Made by a program: the position numbers and the translations under genes
Notes under the pieces: generated by a model
The model's database searches: none
Seen by the model: the letters and a program-made list of their open reading frames with translations, nothing else
What the model was told of the DNA's origin: nothing
From: Persicaria tinctoria
Taxonomy: Eukaryota > Streptophyta > Magnoliopsida > Caryophyllales > Polygonaceae
Length of the DNA: 64,000 nucleotides
Assembly: GCA_037127255.1 (NCBI GenBank)
Contig: JBANSL010000013.1
Span: 7,442,188-7,506,187 of the forward strand
Reading direction: 5' to 3'
Shown here: positions 1 through 11,300 of the stretch, one piece after another
Position numbering within the stretch: the stretch's first letter is position 1
Layout of the letters: each line of letters starts with the position of its first letter

Positions 1-3000
1 TCAGTGGTGGAGTAGTTGCGCTGCGCTCCATTCAGAGTCATGGAAGCATAATGGATCACATGAGAGGCTCTTCCCTCTTTTTGGCCTAGCACTGCTCCCA
101 CTGCATAGTCGCTCGCATCACACATGATCTCAAATGGGCGAGACCAGTCTGGTGCCTGAATGATTGGTGCACTAGTGAGGCGTCCTTTCAGCTGGTCGAA
201 CGCCTCTTTGCACTCTTGTGTGAGTGCAAAGGTCACATCTTTCTTCAGAAGGTCGCACAAGGGTGAGGATATCTTTGAAAAGTCTTTGATAAACCTGCGA
301 TAAAAACCTGCATGGCCTAGGAAAGAACGAACTTCGCGCACATTAGTAGGATAAGGCAGAGATTGAATTACATCAATCTTCGCCTTATCGACCTCAATAC
401 CCTTTGCAGAGACTATGTGACCTAAAACAATTCCCTGTTCTACCATAAAATGACACTTTTCAGAGTTTAAAACCAGATTAGTTTCAACACATCTTTTCAA
501 CACTAGTGCCAAATGGCTCAAACAAGTATCAAAGCTATCCCCATGTACTGTGAAATCATCCATGAATACTTCAATGAAATTCTCAATGTACTCAGAGAAG
601 ATACTAACCATACATCGTTGAAATGTCCCGGGTGCGTTACATAGTCCAAATGGCATTCTGCGATATGCAAAAGTACCGAAAGGACATGTGAATGTAGTCT
701 TTTCCTGGTCCTCTGGCGCTATGGCCACCTGAAAATATCCAGAATATCCATCCAAAAAACAATAATAGGGGCGCCCAGCAAGGCGTTCTAGCATCTGATC
801 AATAAAGGGGAGGGGGAAGTGATCCTTCCTGGTTATTGTATTCAGCTTGCGATAGTCTATGCATACCCTCCAACCTGTTTGTGTCCGGGTAGGGACCAAC
901 TCACCTTGTTGATTCTCCACGACTGTAATCCCTCCTTTCTTAGGGACAACTTGTGTAGGACTTACCCATTGACTGTCAGAAATTGGGAAAATCATGTTTG
1001 CTGATAGCAATTTCAGCACTTCCTTCTTCACCACATCCATCATGGGAGGATTGAGCCTTCTCTGTGGTTGGCGTGATGGCTTAGCTCCATCCTCCAGCAG
1101 GATCCTGTGCATGCATGTAGATGGACTAATTCCCTTGATGTCAGCGATGGTCCATCCCAATGCAGTTTTGTACTCCTTTAGAACCTCCACTAACTTTTCC
1201 TCCTGCTCCGCTGAGAGCTTACTTGACACAATAACTGGTAAAGTGTCATCAACTCCTAGGAAAGCATACTTGAGATGACTAGGGAGTTGTTTGAGTTCAA
1301 TTTTAGGTGCCTGCACAACAGATGGAACAAGCACTTCGCTTGGAGTCAGTAGATTGGGGCCAATGCCCAAAAGAGTAGGGGAATTACCTTCTACATCCAT
1401 CAGGGCTACTAATTCCTGCATGTTAGATGAAATTGAAAACTCTGTATAGGACTCGTCAATATCATTCTCAATAATTGACTGCAACTCATCTTCCCTAGAA
1501 ATATCAAATAGATCTTGAGCTAATGGTTCAATCACATCAATAGAGCACAGAGAATGGTCATCAGCAGGATGTTTCATAGCCTTGTATAAATCGAATTCAA
1601 TCTTTTCTCCATCAAATTCCATTGTTAGTGTCTCAGAGACACAATCAATTTTTGTCCTAGCTGTTTTAATAAAAGGTCTACCTAACAGAATAGGCGCATC
1701 ATGCTTATCATGTTCCATATCCAGGACAAAGAAATCTGCAGGAAAAATCAGTTTATCGACCATAACTAATACGTCTTCCACTACTCCTTTAGGGTATTTA
1801 TTAGACCTGTCAGCTAGTTGCACAATTACTCCAGTTTCATGCAAAGGTCCTAAATCTAGCGATTTGTAAAGTGAGTAGGGAAGCACATTTATGGAAGCAC
1901 CCAAATCAAGCATAGCTCTATCAAATTTGACATCTCCAATGACACAAGGGATAGTAACCATACCTGGGTCAGTGCACTTTTTCGGCATTCTCCTCTGAAA
2001 CATAGCGGATACTTGCTCACTCACTTTCACTTTCTTTTTTCCTTTCAGCTTCTGATTCCTCTTCACTGTGCAAAGCTCCTTCAAGAACTTGGCGTACTTG
2101 GGCACAGTTTTTAACATTTTCAGCAGAGGAATGTTCACCTGACACTTGCTAAATGTCTCGAAAAGCTCTGAATCATCGATTATCCTCCTCTCTTTGAGTG
2201 CCTCAGGGAACGGAGGTTTTGGTTTCTCCGACCCGAGAGGGGGAAAATTCGGTCGTACATATGTATCGACATAGGGCTCAGATTCAGGCGAGATCGGACT
2301 CGCCGTGGGCGCGTCAGCAGGCAGCGCGGGTGCGTCAGAAGGCAGCGCGGGCGCGTCATACTGTGGCGCGGGCGCGCCAGTGTTAGGCGTGGTTACGTCG
2401 GAGATTGGCGTGCTTTCCTCCTCATCTTCCTGACCTTTCAGCTCTTTTCCATTCCGAAGAGTTATAGCACTGACGTTTTCCTTTGGATTGACCACCGTTT
2501 GAGATGGTAGACCCCCTGACGTCCTTGCCTCCATTCTCGTGATTGCTTCAGCCATTTGCCCCATTTGTTTCTGTATATCCTTTATGCTCGATTCAGTTGT
2601 CTGAACATGCGCAGTAAAGTGCTGTGTCAGCGTATTGAGCATGGACTCAGTAGAGGGAGCGTTACCCTGCTGCCTCTGATTGTAGGGAGGTGGCTGTTGC
2701 TGATGTGGTTGGTTCGGTGGGTCCCTCCATCTGAAATTTGGGTGATCCCGCCAACCTGGGTTATAGGAGTTTGAGTAGGGGTCATGTCTGGGTCTCTGAG
2801 GTCCATTTCCACCTATAGCACTTACTTCAGCGGTGTCTTCCTGGAGTGTAGGACACGCATCAGTTGGGTGGAAGTTATCATTGCAGATTCCACAAGCCTT
2901 GATTTGTTGAGGAGTCCCTTGCAGAGTGAGCCTCCTAACCATATCCTTCAATTCAGCAATATCCTTGGCTTGGTTAGAGTCTACCGAGTTGACCCCTTTC

Positions 3001-3770
3001 TTTCTGGTGGACTTCCCAAAATTTCTAGTCCCCTCGGCCATTTCCTGAATCTTCTCCATAGCTCCCTCTGGCGTGGCATTCAGAATATTTCCTCCGCAGG
3101 CGGCATCAATCATCCTTCTATCAGATTCCAGCAATCCCCCATAGATGTATAAGACTAGGTCCTTCGTGCTGTAGCCATGGAAAGGGCAATTAGCACAAAG
3201 CTTCTTGAACCTTTCATTGTAATCATAGAGGGTTTCATCATCTTCTTGCTCTATATTGCTGATTGCCTTCTTCAAGGTGTTCTCCTTCTTAGCAGGGAAG
3301 AATTTCTCCAGGAAGGCCTTGTGGAGCTTAGGCCAAGTATCGATGCTCCCTGTAGGAAGACTGTAGTACCAGTCATCCGCAGCATCGACCAGCGTGAACC
3401 CAAAAGCTCTCATCTTTATCTGTGCTTCGGATATATTGGCTGGTTTCATGCTCATGCACACATTATGAAACTTCCCCATGTGCTTGATGGGGTCTTCTCC
3501 AGCCAATCCATGGTATTTGGGCAGTTGATGAATCAGCCCAGACTTTAGCTCAAAATGGTTGTCATCCCCTATAGCAGGGATTGTCACAGCAGGTGCCTGC
3601 TGTGTGATGTTTGATGCTGTCAGCTGTCGCAGCGTCTGATTTACATTATCAACCATTGGATCGGGTTGTTGGGAATGTTGGGGTTGTTCTCTAAGACGGC
3701 GGTGGTATGTCCTGTCAATTTCCCAATCAAAAACAACAAGATGGGGATCAGTAGCACGAGTGCGAACCAT
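1..3770 (-). CDS. gag-pol polyprotein of Ty3/gypsy element, 3' end beyond window
   Basis: An open frame of about 1256 codons runs from the ATG at 3770 to the window edge with no stop, so this part of the element is uninterrupted. In order: a retrotransposon gag domain (about 3650-2950), a CCHC zinc knuckle of form CX2CX4HX4C (about 2895-2853), a Pro/Ala-rich linker encoded by a GC-rich repeat (2395-2297), a retropepsin-type aspartic protease with core DLGAS (about 1915-1895), then reverse transcriptase with FMDD at 566-555 in place of the usual YMDD, and the beginning of RNase H (about 170-3). The upstream in-frame ATG at 3770 was preferred to the one at 3656 because the extra residues resemble usual gag N-termini. 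An open frame suggests a fairly recent insertion, but activity cannot be judged without integrase and the 3' LTR. Confidence 0.88.
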   Translation of the reverse strand, partial: MVRTRATDPHLVVFDWEIDRTYHRRLREQPQHSQQPDPMVDNVNQTLRQLTASNITQQAPAVTIPAIGDDNHFELKSGLIHQLPKYHGLAGEDPIKHMGKFHNVCMSMKPANISEAQIKMRAFGFTLVDAADDWYYSLPTGSIDTWPKLHKAFLEKFFPAKKENTLKKAISNIEQEDDETLYDYNERFKKLCANCPFHGYSTKDLVLYIYGGLLESDRRMIDAACGGNILNATPEGAMEKIQEMAEGTRNFGKSTRKKGVNSVDSNQAKDIAELKDMVRRLTLQGTPQQIKACGICNDNFHPTDACPTLQEDTAEVSAIGGNGPQRPRHDPYSNSYNPGWRDHPNFRWRDPPNQPHQQQPPPYNQRQQGNAPSTESMLNTLTQHFTAHVQTTESSIKDIQKQMGQMAEAITRMEARTSGGLPSQTVVNPKENVSAITLRNGKELKGQEDEEESTPISDVTTPNTGAPAPQYDAPALPSDAPALPADAPTASPISPESEPYVDTYVRPNFPPLGSEKPKPPFPEALKERRIIDDSELFETFSKCQVNIPLLKMLKTVPKYAKFLKELCTVKRNQKLKGKKKVKVSEQVSAMFQRRMPKKCTDPGMVTIPCVIGDVKFDRAMLDLGASINVLPYSLYKSLDLGPLHETGVIVQLADRSNKYPKGVVEDVLVMVDKLIFPADFFVLDMEHDKHDAPILLGRPFIKTARTKIDCVSETLTMEFDGEKIEFDLYKAMKHPADDHSLCSIDVIEPLAQDLFDISREDELQSIIENDIDESYTEFSISSNMQELVALMDVEGNSPTLLGIGPNLLTPSEVLVPSVVQAPKIELKQLPSHLKYAFLGVDDTLPVIVSSKLSAEQEEKLVEVLKEYKTALGWTIADIKGISPSTCMHRILLEDGAKPSRQPQRRLNPPMMDVVKKEVLKLLSANMIFPISDSQWVSPTQVVPKKGGITVVENQQGELVPTRTQTGWRVCIDYRKLNTITRKDHFPLPFIDQMLERLAGRPYYCFLDGYSGYFQVAIAPEDQEKTTFTCPFGTFAYRRMPFGLCNAPGTFQRCMVSIFSEYIENFIEVFMDDFTVHGDSFDTCLSHLALVLKRCVETNLVLNSEKCHFMVEQGIVLGHIVSAKGIEVDKAKIDVIQSLPYPTNVREVRSFLGHAGFYRRFIKDFSKISSPLCDLLKKDVTFALTQECKEAFDQLKGRLTSAPIIQAPDWSRPFEIMCDASDYAVGAVLGQKEGRASHVIHYASMTLNGAQRNYSTT
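2297..2380 (-). repeat. GC-rich minirepeat in the gag-protease linker
   Basis: Four near-copies of a 12-14 bp core, GCGYGGGYGCGYC, occur at about 2302, 2323, 2344 and 2366 with roughly 21-bp spacing. They are translated in frame as an Ala-Pro-rich linker. The same core occurs four times in the LTR of the same element (4784-4905). Confidence 0.8.
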
Positions 3771-3827
3771 GCAAGAGGTTCGCACCCAAACAGGTAATAA
3801 GACAAACAAGAACAAAGATAATCCGTT

Positions 3828-3845
3828 TCCCCGGCAACGGCGCCA
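3828..3845 (-). other. Primer binding site, tRNA-Asp type
   Basis: On the minus strand the 18 bases TGGCGCCGTTGCCGGGGA lie 4 nt downstream of the LTR end. The same 18-mer is present on the plus strand at 40144-40161 in the second gypsy element. It is the primer site known from Athila-type elements. Confidence 0.85.
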
Positions 3846-3849
3846 AATT

Positions 3850-5033
3850 TGACAGGCCTAAGGTCGTTATGCCTAATCAAAGTAAACTCCTAAGATGCAA
3901 ACTATAACAAGTATAGTAGGTAAGTTAGGGTCGAACCCACAGGGAAACAGAATCAATTGTAAGAGCAAGTATTATTACCCAAAAGTAACCAATTCAAGGG
4001 GAGTTTTGTGTGTAAGCAAATGGTGACAGAACAAGTTGCAATAAGAGGTTGCGAATATATGATGGAAAAGTATCACACCAGGTAATTATCCGCACAACAA
4101 TTGAGATGGTTCATCATCGCATTCTATGAATCTCAAGTTCTAATGTCCAGTAATTGTTCTCAATTCAGATCGTGTAATAGCTTTTAGTCCTACCAGTCCT
4201 AAAAGCACTTATCACCAAATTACAAGGGAAAACCTTCACCGAATAATAAAGCGATAGCATTCAAACATGAATTATAATGAGATACAAGCGATTCTAACAA
4301 CCCGTTAAAATAGCCTGTAATCGAATCTCCTTCACAATCTACCACAAGCAACCCGCGTATGGTGATTGTGTTTGCTACAATGAATCTACAACCCCAAACC
4401 TGGAATTGGAAACCCTAGCAATATGACTAGTATCGATAAACCTAGGTGATCAATCCAGATTAACCAATAATAAGCAATCAAGCAATAAGCTCAGGAGATC
4501 GAAACAATTAACAAAGGACAAACAAGAGTAGAATACTCACAACCAAATCAATTGAAGGCTTCAAAGAACCAAGTGCAACAACGGAGAGTTAGTTCTCCAT
4601 AGGGTTTGTGAGATGAAGAAAAGGAAACTACGTCTCTGGAAAATAACCTCATAATCTCTCCTGCCTTCTCGGCCATAATATATAACCTAATAAAATCGGG
4701 TTTAACATCCCGTAAAAATATAAAATATAATATTAAAACTAATAAGATAGGGAAAATCGGATAAGAATCCGTCTTCAGGGACCGACGCGGGCGCGCCAGC
4801 CTTTGACTTGCTTCTTGTCTGGTGAATCGACGCGGCCACTTCCTCCTAGCAGCGTGGGCGCGCCGGGTAGCAGCGCGGGCGCGTCGAGTGCCGCGCGGGC
4901 GCGCCAGACTCACCAGCCTTCCAGCTGCTTCCGAACTTCTTCACTTCAGCTCTTCTGTAACTTGCCTGATTTCTTCAACTTCTTCAACAGGTTCCGAATC
5001 ACCAAGTTCACACAAATACCTCTCACAATGACA
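3850..5033 (-). repeat. 5' LTR of the Ty3/gypsy element
   Basis: The inner end is fixed by the primer site 4 nt away: TGACAGG on the plus strand, that is CCTGTCA on the element strand. The outer end is inferred as the TG...CA boundary near 5033 (AATGACA on the plus strand); 5027 is an alternative. It is about 1.18 kb long, has a TATA-like stretch near 4672-4690 on the element strand, and carries the GC-rich array at 4784-4905. No second LTR is in the window to confirm the outer end. Confidence 0.65.
4784..4905 (-). repeat. GC-rich minirepeat array inside the LTR
   Basis: Four copies of GCGYGGGCGCGYC (about 4786, 4851, 4873, 4894), several containing the AscI-like palindrome GGCGCGCC, stand out in an otherwise AT-rich LTR. 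The core matches the linker repeat at 2297-2380 of the same element. Confidence 0.8.
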
Positions 5034-5230
5034 TGTAAATGATGACAAAAACTACTAAATGCGCTATAGAATATATCGCCTATCACCTAACTTGGATAAT
5101 GTTGAATTCATTATGTGGTTGCATAGATGTTTCAGGTTTCAGGGTCCTCTGCTGTCATGTCAATCATCAGTCCAAAAACTTAATTAGGTTGTTAGGTGAA
5201 TGTGTTATTGTTTATATGCACATGTTCTGT

Positions 5231-5243
5231 TATATATATATAT
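5231..5243 (+). promoter_or_regulatory. TATA-rich stretch upstream of the ABC transporter
   Basis: A TATATATATATAT run lies about 80 bp before the start codon at 5321, a plausible core-promoter position. It could equally be a simple repeat. Only about 290 bp separate the start codon from the retrotransposon LTR, so distal promoter elements may have been displaced. Confidence 0.35.
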
Positions 5244-5320
5244 GAAGTGATAATTTGAAATTTTAATACCCTCTAAGTTTTAAGTATGTTCTTTTGTTGA
5301 AGTGTTTCCGTCGGTTATCA

Positions 5321-8300
5321 ATGGAAAGAAATGGTTCTTATCAAAGAAGTGGAGGGATAAGGCGGAGTACTTCTTTGACATGGAGGAACGACTCTTCTCA
5401 AGGGCCTTTTGGGTCTACAAGATCAAGAGAAAAAGAGGATGAAGAAGAGACTCTTTTGTGGGCTGCACTTGAGAGGCTCCCCACCTATGACCGCCTTAAG
5501 AAGGGCATAATGGCGAATACTTCAGATGGTGTGGGGCGCCAAATTGAACTTCAGGAACTTAGTGTCCAACAGAGGAAGGAGTTGGTTGATAGGTTGTTGA
5601 ATGCTAAAGAAGCAGATAATATGACCTTCTTGAAGAATTTCAAGACCCGCATTGAAAGGTAAACTAGAAATTTGGGGTCTGAGATGCACAACTTTTGAAA
5701 TTGCATTTTCTTGCACTGCAAAGTTAATATTCATATTTTATACGATCATTCAACAATATATAATATATTGATTAATGAAAGAATAAGATAGACTAGCATG
5801 CCTTAACCAGAAAAGGTGTTGTATATGGATATACTATTTATCTAACAGTAGCTCAAGGCTCAAATTTTCCAGGTCCAATGATATCTATTTATGCAATATT
5901 TTTCCATAAGCTGCTTAAATAAGAAGATTTAATTCTGCACTTGCAGGAAATTATTTTCTAACGTAAATATTTTCCCAATGAGAATTTGTATTATGGAATT
6001 TTCCTTGGGTTGGCCAGGAGATATTTTCCTGTCACATGTTTAAAAAAAAAAATCAGTTTACGAGCAAAATATGCTCAATTTCTCTATATATCTGTGTGCC
6101 AATATCAATGCAACATATGATATATTCATTTCATTTATAGATTCAATACTTTAATGGAGAATCATCATCTTCCAGTGAATATATTTTCCTTGAAGGTATA
6201 TGCATTACAGATTTTTCTTTTGATTATTGTTGCATAAAACATATTCATCAAGCCTGTTGAAGCCCTTCAGTAGTCATTATGATGGCAGCCTAGCAGTGTT
6301 TTCTGAGTTTTGCCCTTCTCTCTACAGCAGGAGTATCTTATGTTTCTGACAGGAGATTTGTGCTGTTTCTGTTCTTATCTCACCTTCTTTGATAAATAGT
6401 TTCTGCTGATTATTGGATTTATCAGGGCTGGGATCAATATTCCTACTGTTGAAGTACGTTTTGAGCATTTAAGAGTTGAGGCTGAAGCACATAGCAGAAG
6501 AAAAACCTTGCCAACATTATTTAACTTCACTACCAATGTGCTAGAGGTAATAAAGCCTTGCACATATTGCTTTTCTGGACTTTCTTTCTTTCCTCGATTA
6601 AATTATATGGCTTCCCAAGTGCCCATGTCTGATCGCACTTATTCTTTTCCCAAAGGATTTCTTAAAACTTCTGCACATAATCCCAACTCGGAAATGTCTG
6701 CCCATCCTACAAGATATAAGTGGAGTTGTTGAGCCTAAAAGGTTAGAAGTCAGAACAAATTATGGCTTGATTGACTTTTTATCTAGATTCTGGATATATC
6801 TAAGTACGTACTTCTGTATACTGGCACTTCTCGTTTGCCACAGGATGACATTGCTTTTGGGCCCTCCTAGTTCAGGAAAGACCACATTATTGCTGGCTTT
6901 AGCAGGGAAACTTGACAAAGACCTCAAGGTGAAAATGCCAGTTTTTTCAGTGTATTGTTCCATGCGTCATTGCCTCCACAGTTTTACATGTTCAAAATTG
7001 TAGGTTTCAGGCAAAGTGACTTATAATGGCCACGGACTTCACGAGTTCATACCACAAAGAACTGCAGCATATGTTAGTCAAACCGACCTTCATTATGGTG
7101 AAATGACTGTAAGGGAAACCTTAGAGTATTCTGCCAGATTCCAAGGGGTTGGACATCGATACGGTTGGTGTCTTTCTGCTTCTTAACTGTGATCTTGAAT
7201 TAAATCTTTGGGTGCCATTATTGATATTTGAATTGGTAATTGATAGAGATGTTGGCCGAGTTGAGCAGAAGAGAGAAAGCAGCCCATGTCAAGCCTGATC
7301 CTGATATAGATCTCTTCATGAAGGTAACAAAAAGACTAGTTTTGATTTCATTTTGGCATGAAGGTGACATTGTTCATTGAATTACTTGAATATAGGCAAA
7401 CAGGTTTCAATAATGTTCATCTCACTCGCTTCTAATCTGTACAAACTTTTAGGGTTTTTGTAAGCTCACTCCCTAGTAGGAAATGTTTCAATTTGGGAAT
7501 AATGAAGCTGTCAATAATGTTAATGGCTTCTAGGCAGCTGCAGTTGGAGAACAGAAGGAGAGCGTTCTGACAGATTACATTTTAAAGATTTTGGGTTTGG
7601 AAGGCTGTGCAGATACAATTGTTGGTAATGAAATGATAAGAGGTATTTCCGGAGGGCAGAAAAAGCGAGTCACAATAGGTAAATAAGATTACTGGCACTT
7701 GTCAAGCTGATGATTTAAATGATATCTTTTATACTTCTCCAACACATGATTTTCTTCACTAATTGTAGGTGAGATTCTTGTTGGACCAGCAACAGTGCTT
7801 CTTATGGATGAAATATCAACGGGTTTGGACAGCGCAACAACATTTCAGATCGTGAAAAATCTGCAACAATTTGGCCATATTCTTCATGGAACTGCAGTGA
7901 TTTCCCTCCTTCAGCCCACACCTGAGACTTACAATCTTTTTGACAACATCCTACTCCTTTCTGATTGTGAAATCATCTATCAAGGTCCACATGAGCACGT
8001 GCTCGAGTTTTTTGAGTTCATGGGATTTCAATGCCCTGAAGGGAAAGGAGTGGCAGACTTCTTGCAAGAAGTATAAACTACCTTATGCAATTTCGATAAA
8101 TAGTATACAGGTTCATGTTCGTATGGCTACCCGTGTAGACGTGTTATTTTGTACATAACTTTCTTGAAGTTGTTTCCCCAGGTGATTTCATTGAAGGATC
8201 AACAGCGATACTGGGTTTCCACAGACAAGCCTTATCATTTCATTGCCCCAAAAGAGTTTGCGAGGGCATTCAAATCATTTCATGTGGGAGAGGAACTTCG

Positions 8301-11300
8301 ACATAAACTTGCAAATCCTTTTGACAAGAGCAAGAATCACCCTGCTGCATTAGTAAGAAGAAAGTATGGTTGTGGTGTTAAGGACCTTCTCAAAGCCTGC
8401 TTTGCAAGAGAACTGTTACTTCTCAAAAGGAATTCATTCATCTACATATCTAAGCTAATCCTAGTAGGTTATTTATTAAAACTGTTCAGAATTTGTTTGT
8501 TATCTTTCAAGTTGAAAAAGTGATACTACTGACAGACTTAATTTTTATTTTATTCCCTGTCTTCTTCTAGATTACCATCATGGCATTCATTACCATGACT
8601 GTTTTCTTAAGGAGCAAATTTCACAAGGAGTCGGTAACACCTGATGGTGTCATCTACTTGGGCGCTTTATATTCTGCTGTGATGACAATCTTCTACAATG
8701 CAGCAACTGAGATGCCTATAGTCATCATTAAGCTTCCGGTATTCTACAAACAACGAGATCTACTATTCTTCCCGCCATGGGCCTTCTCACTTGCCAGCTG
8801 GATTGTTAAGATCCCAATCTCTTTTATTGAAGCTGGTGTTTGGGTGTTCATCACATACTATGTCATTGGATTTGATCCAAATGTTCAAAGGTATATAACA
8901 ACATTTATATTGTTACATTTGAAATGGATCACTAATGGATTTGAGATAGGGGTGATCTTTTGCTAACAAATTTTTTATTATTTGAATGGGTTTTTTTTTT
9001 CTTTTTGCAAAGTCTTGTTAAAAAGGCGATTTTCTGTCATTTACCCTTGACCTTAATGTTTCTTCACATTGCATGGAATTGTGATGTGATGCCACAGATT
9101 TTTCAGACAGTTTTTCGCGCTTGGAGTTCTTCACCAATCTGCTACAGGTTTATATCGATTAGTTGCAGCAGTGGGTAGGAATATGACAGTGGCAAGTATA
9201 TTATGTCCATTTGCTACAATTGTAGCTTTCTCATTGGGAGGCTTCATACTATCATATGGTATGACTTTCATTCATATCATTAAATATTTAGCCAATATGA
9301 CAATATTTGCTATTTGCTCTTATGATCCTCCAAAATGCAACAGATCATGTGAAGAAATGGTGGATATGGGGTTATTGGTGCTCTCCTTTAATGTATGCAC
9401 AAAATGCTCTAGTTGTAAACGAGTTCCTTGGGCAGAGTTGGCGCCATGTAGGTTTTTGTGATCATTCTTGTCTCTACAGAATACGCCTTGAAGCTAACTC
9501 AAGTTTAAGCTATGATTCTTCCATTCTTTTGTCTCAGGTTCTACCAAATACATCAGGACCACTAGGTGTGATAGTTATGGAGTCTCGAGGAGTATTTCCT
9601 CAAGCCTACTGGTATTGGATTGGAGTTGGGGCTTTATTTGGATTTGCGATCTTGTACAATATTCTCTATGGCGCAGCGCTAGCTTTTCTCAATCGTAAGA
9701 ATCTGCATAATCTTTATCTTAAAGTTCTTGACTTCTACTATGTTGCAATGTTTAATGTATCTTGCAAATCTGTGTGCAGCTTTTGGGAGCCATCAAGCTA
9801 GGAATCCCGTTGACGCTCAAAAGGGTATGCTATAAAGCAGATCAGGAGACATTAGTATTTCTTCATTAAAAAAAAATCAAATTAAAATTGGGTGAACCCC
9901 ATCCTAGAACAATACTCCGTCCGTCTCGAAATAGATGTCATTTTAGCTCTTTAGTTTTGTATCAAAATAGATGTCATTTTAGGTTTTCTAGGTAGGGGAT
10001 AGTAATGATTTGTATTGATTTGTGTGTTGTTGACTTTTTTAAAGGTTTTGATTGGTTAAAAAATGTAGTGGGTAATAAAATTTACGAAAAAGTTAGTTGA
10101 ATGATGATGTTGATTGATGAGTGAGTGTTTTATTAAAACTTGTGCAAAATTCTAAAACGACTTAAATTTTGAGATGGAGGGAGTAATAAATTATGAACAC
10201 AAACATAACAGTTCAACCAAAGTACCACGATTCAAAGAGACAAGAGAATAGAAACCATACCCTTCATATGATACTTGAATCTTTATTGATCCGTTGATAG
10301 ATAATGTTTGCAATGGCTAACATTCTGATTGTTATACAAACTTTGAACTTAAGGGAGAACATTGCCTGATTAACTTATCCTTGCAATCATTGGAAGAAGG
10401 GATGGACATTACCTGATTCTCACAAGCTAGATCTTCAAGGCTTGATGTCGAGCACTTCAGTTATCTTCTTTTAGTTTTATTCTGTCAAACTAAGTTCTCA
10501 AGGGGTGCTCAAAACATGCTGAATAAACTGTAATACTAAGGAACAGCAATTTCCTTACCATCATAACTTTGATCATAGATCAGGCCCAGTATTTACAGTT
10601 GTAAGGCTTAAAATGTTACATTTGTCCATATTTTGTTCACAGCTGAAGGAATTTTTGTAACACATACTGTATCTTTTTGCATTCCTCTACCTATATATCT
10701 TCCCATTTTGTTGCTAATACCTTTTTCTCAGGAGAACAAGATCAAAGGTCCCAAAATGACAACTCATTTGCACAAGCTTCTCTGGACTGGAAGATTGGAA
10801 CAATTCTTCCATTTGAGCCCCACTCCATCACCTTTGATGAAGTCTGGTACTCTATTGACATGCCACAAGTAAGCAAATTAGTAATCTTAAAACATAATTT
10901 GTGCTTTAAGTAGCATGTGCAGCTTCTTGTATGTGACCGACTAAATACCACAGGCGATGAAAAACCAAGGTGTGTTAGAAGAACGACTGAATCTTCTGAA
11001 GGGTGTTAGTGGGTCTTTTAGGCCTGGTGTTCTTTCTGCTCTAATGGGTGTAAGTGGTGCGGGTAAAACCACATTGATGGATGTCCTAGCTGGTAGGAAA
11101 ACTGGAGGATACATAGAGGGAGATGTCAGAATCTCTGGATACCCAAAAAAGCAGGAAACTTTTGCCCGAATTTCTGGATACTGTGAACAAAATGATATAC
11201 ACTCTCCAAATGTTACAGTGTATGAGTCATTGCTCTACTCAGCTTGTCTTCGTTTATCTTCTGAAGTCAATTCCCAGACTAGAAAGGTTAGTATCCTCAA

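Larger units (their letters stand above)
1..5033 (-). mobile_element. Ty3/gypsy LTR retrotransposon, Athila-like, 5' half only
   Basis: Reading the minus strand from 5033 downwards, the element shows a 5' LTR (5033 to 3850), a primer binding site (3845 to 3828) and one long gag-protease-RT frame from 3770 off the left window edge. The domain order gag, zinc knuckle, aspartic protease, reverse transcriptase, start of RNase H is that of Ty3/gypsy elements. The primer site sequence is the one typical of plant Athila-type elements and matches a tRNA-Asp 3' end. The left part (RNase H, integrase, 3' LTR) is outside the window, so the target duplication cannot be tested. The insertion lies immediately upstream of the ABC transporter gene. 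Confidence 0.9.
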
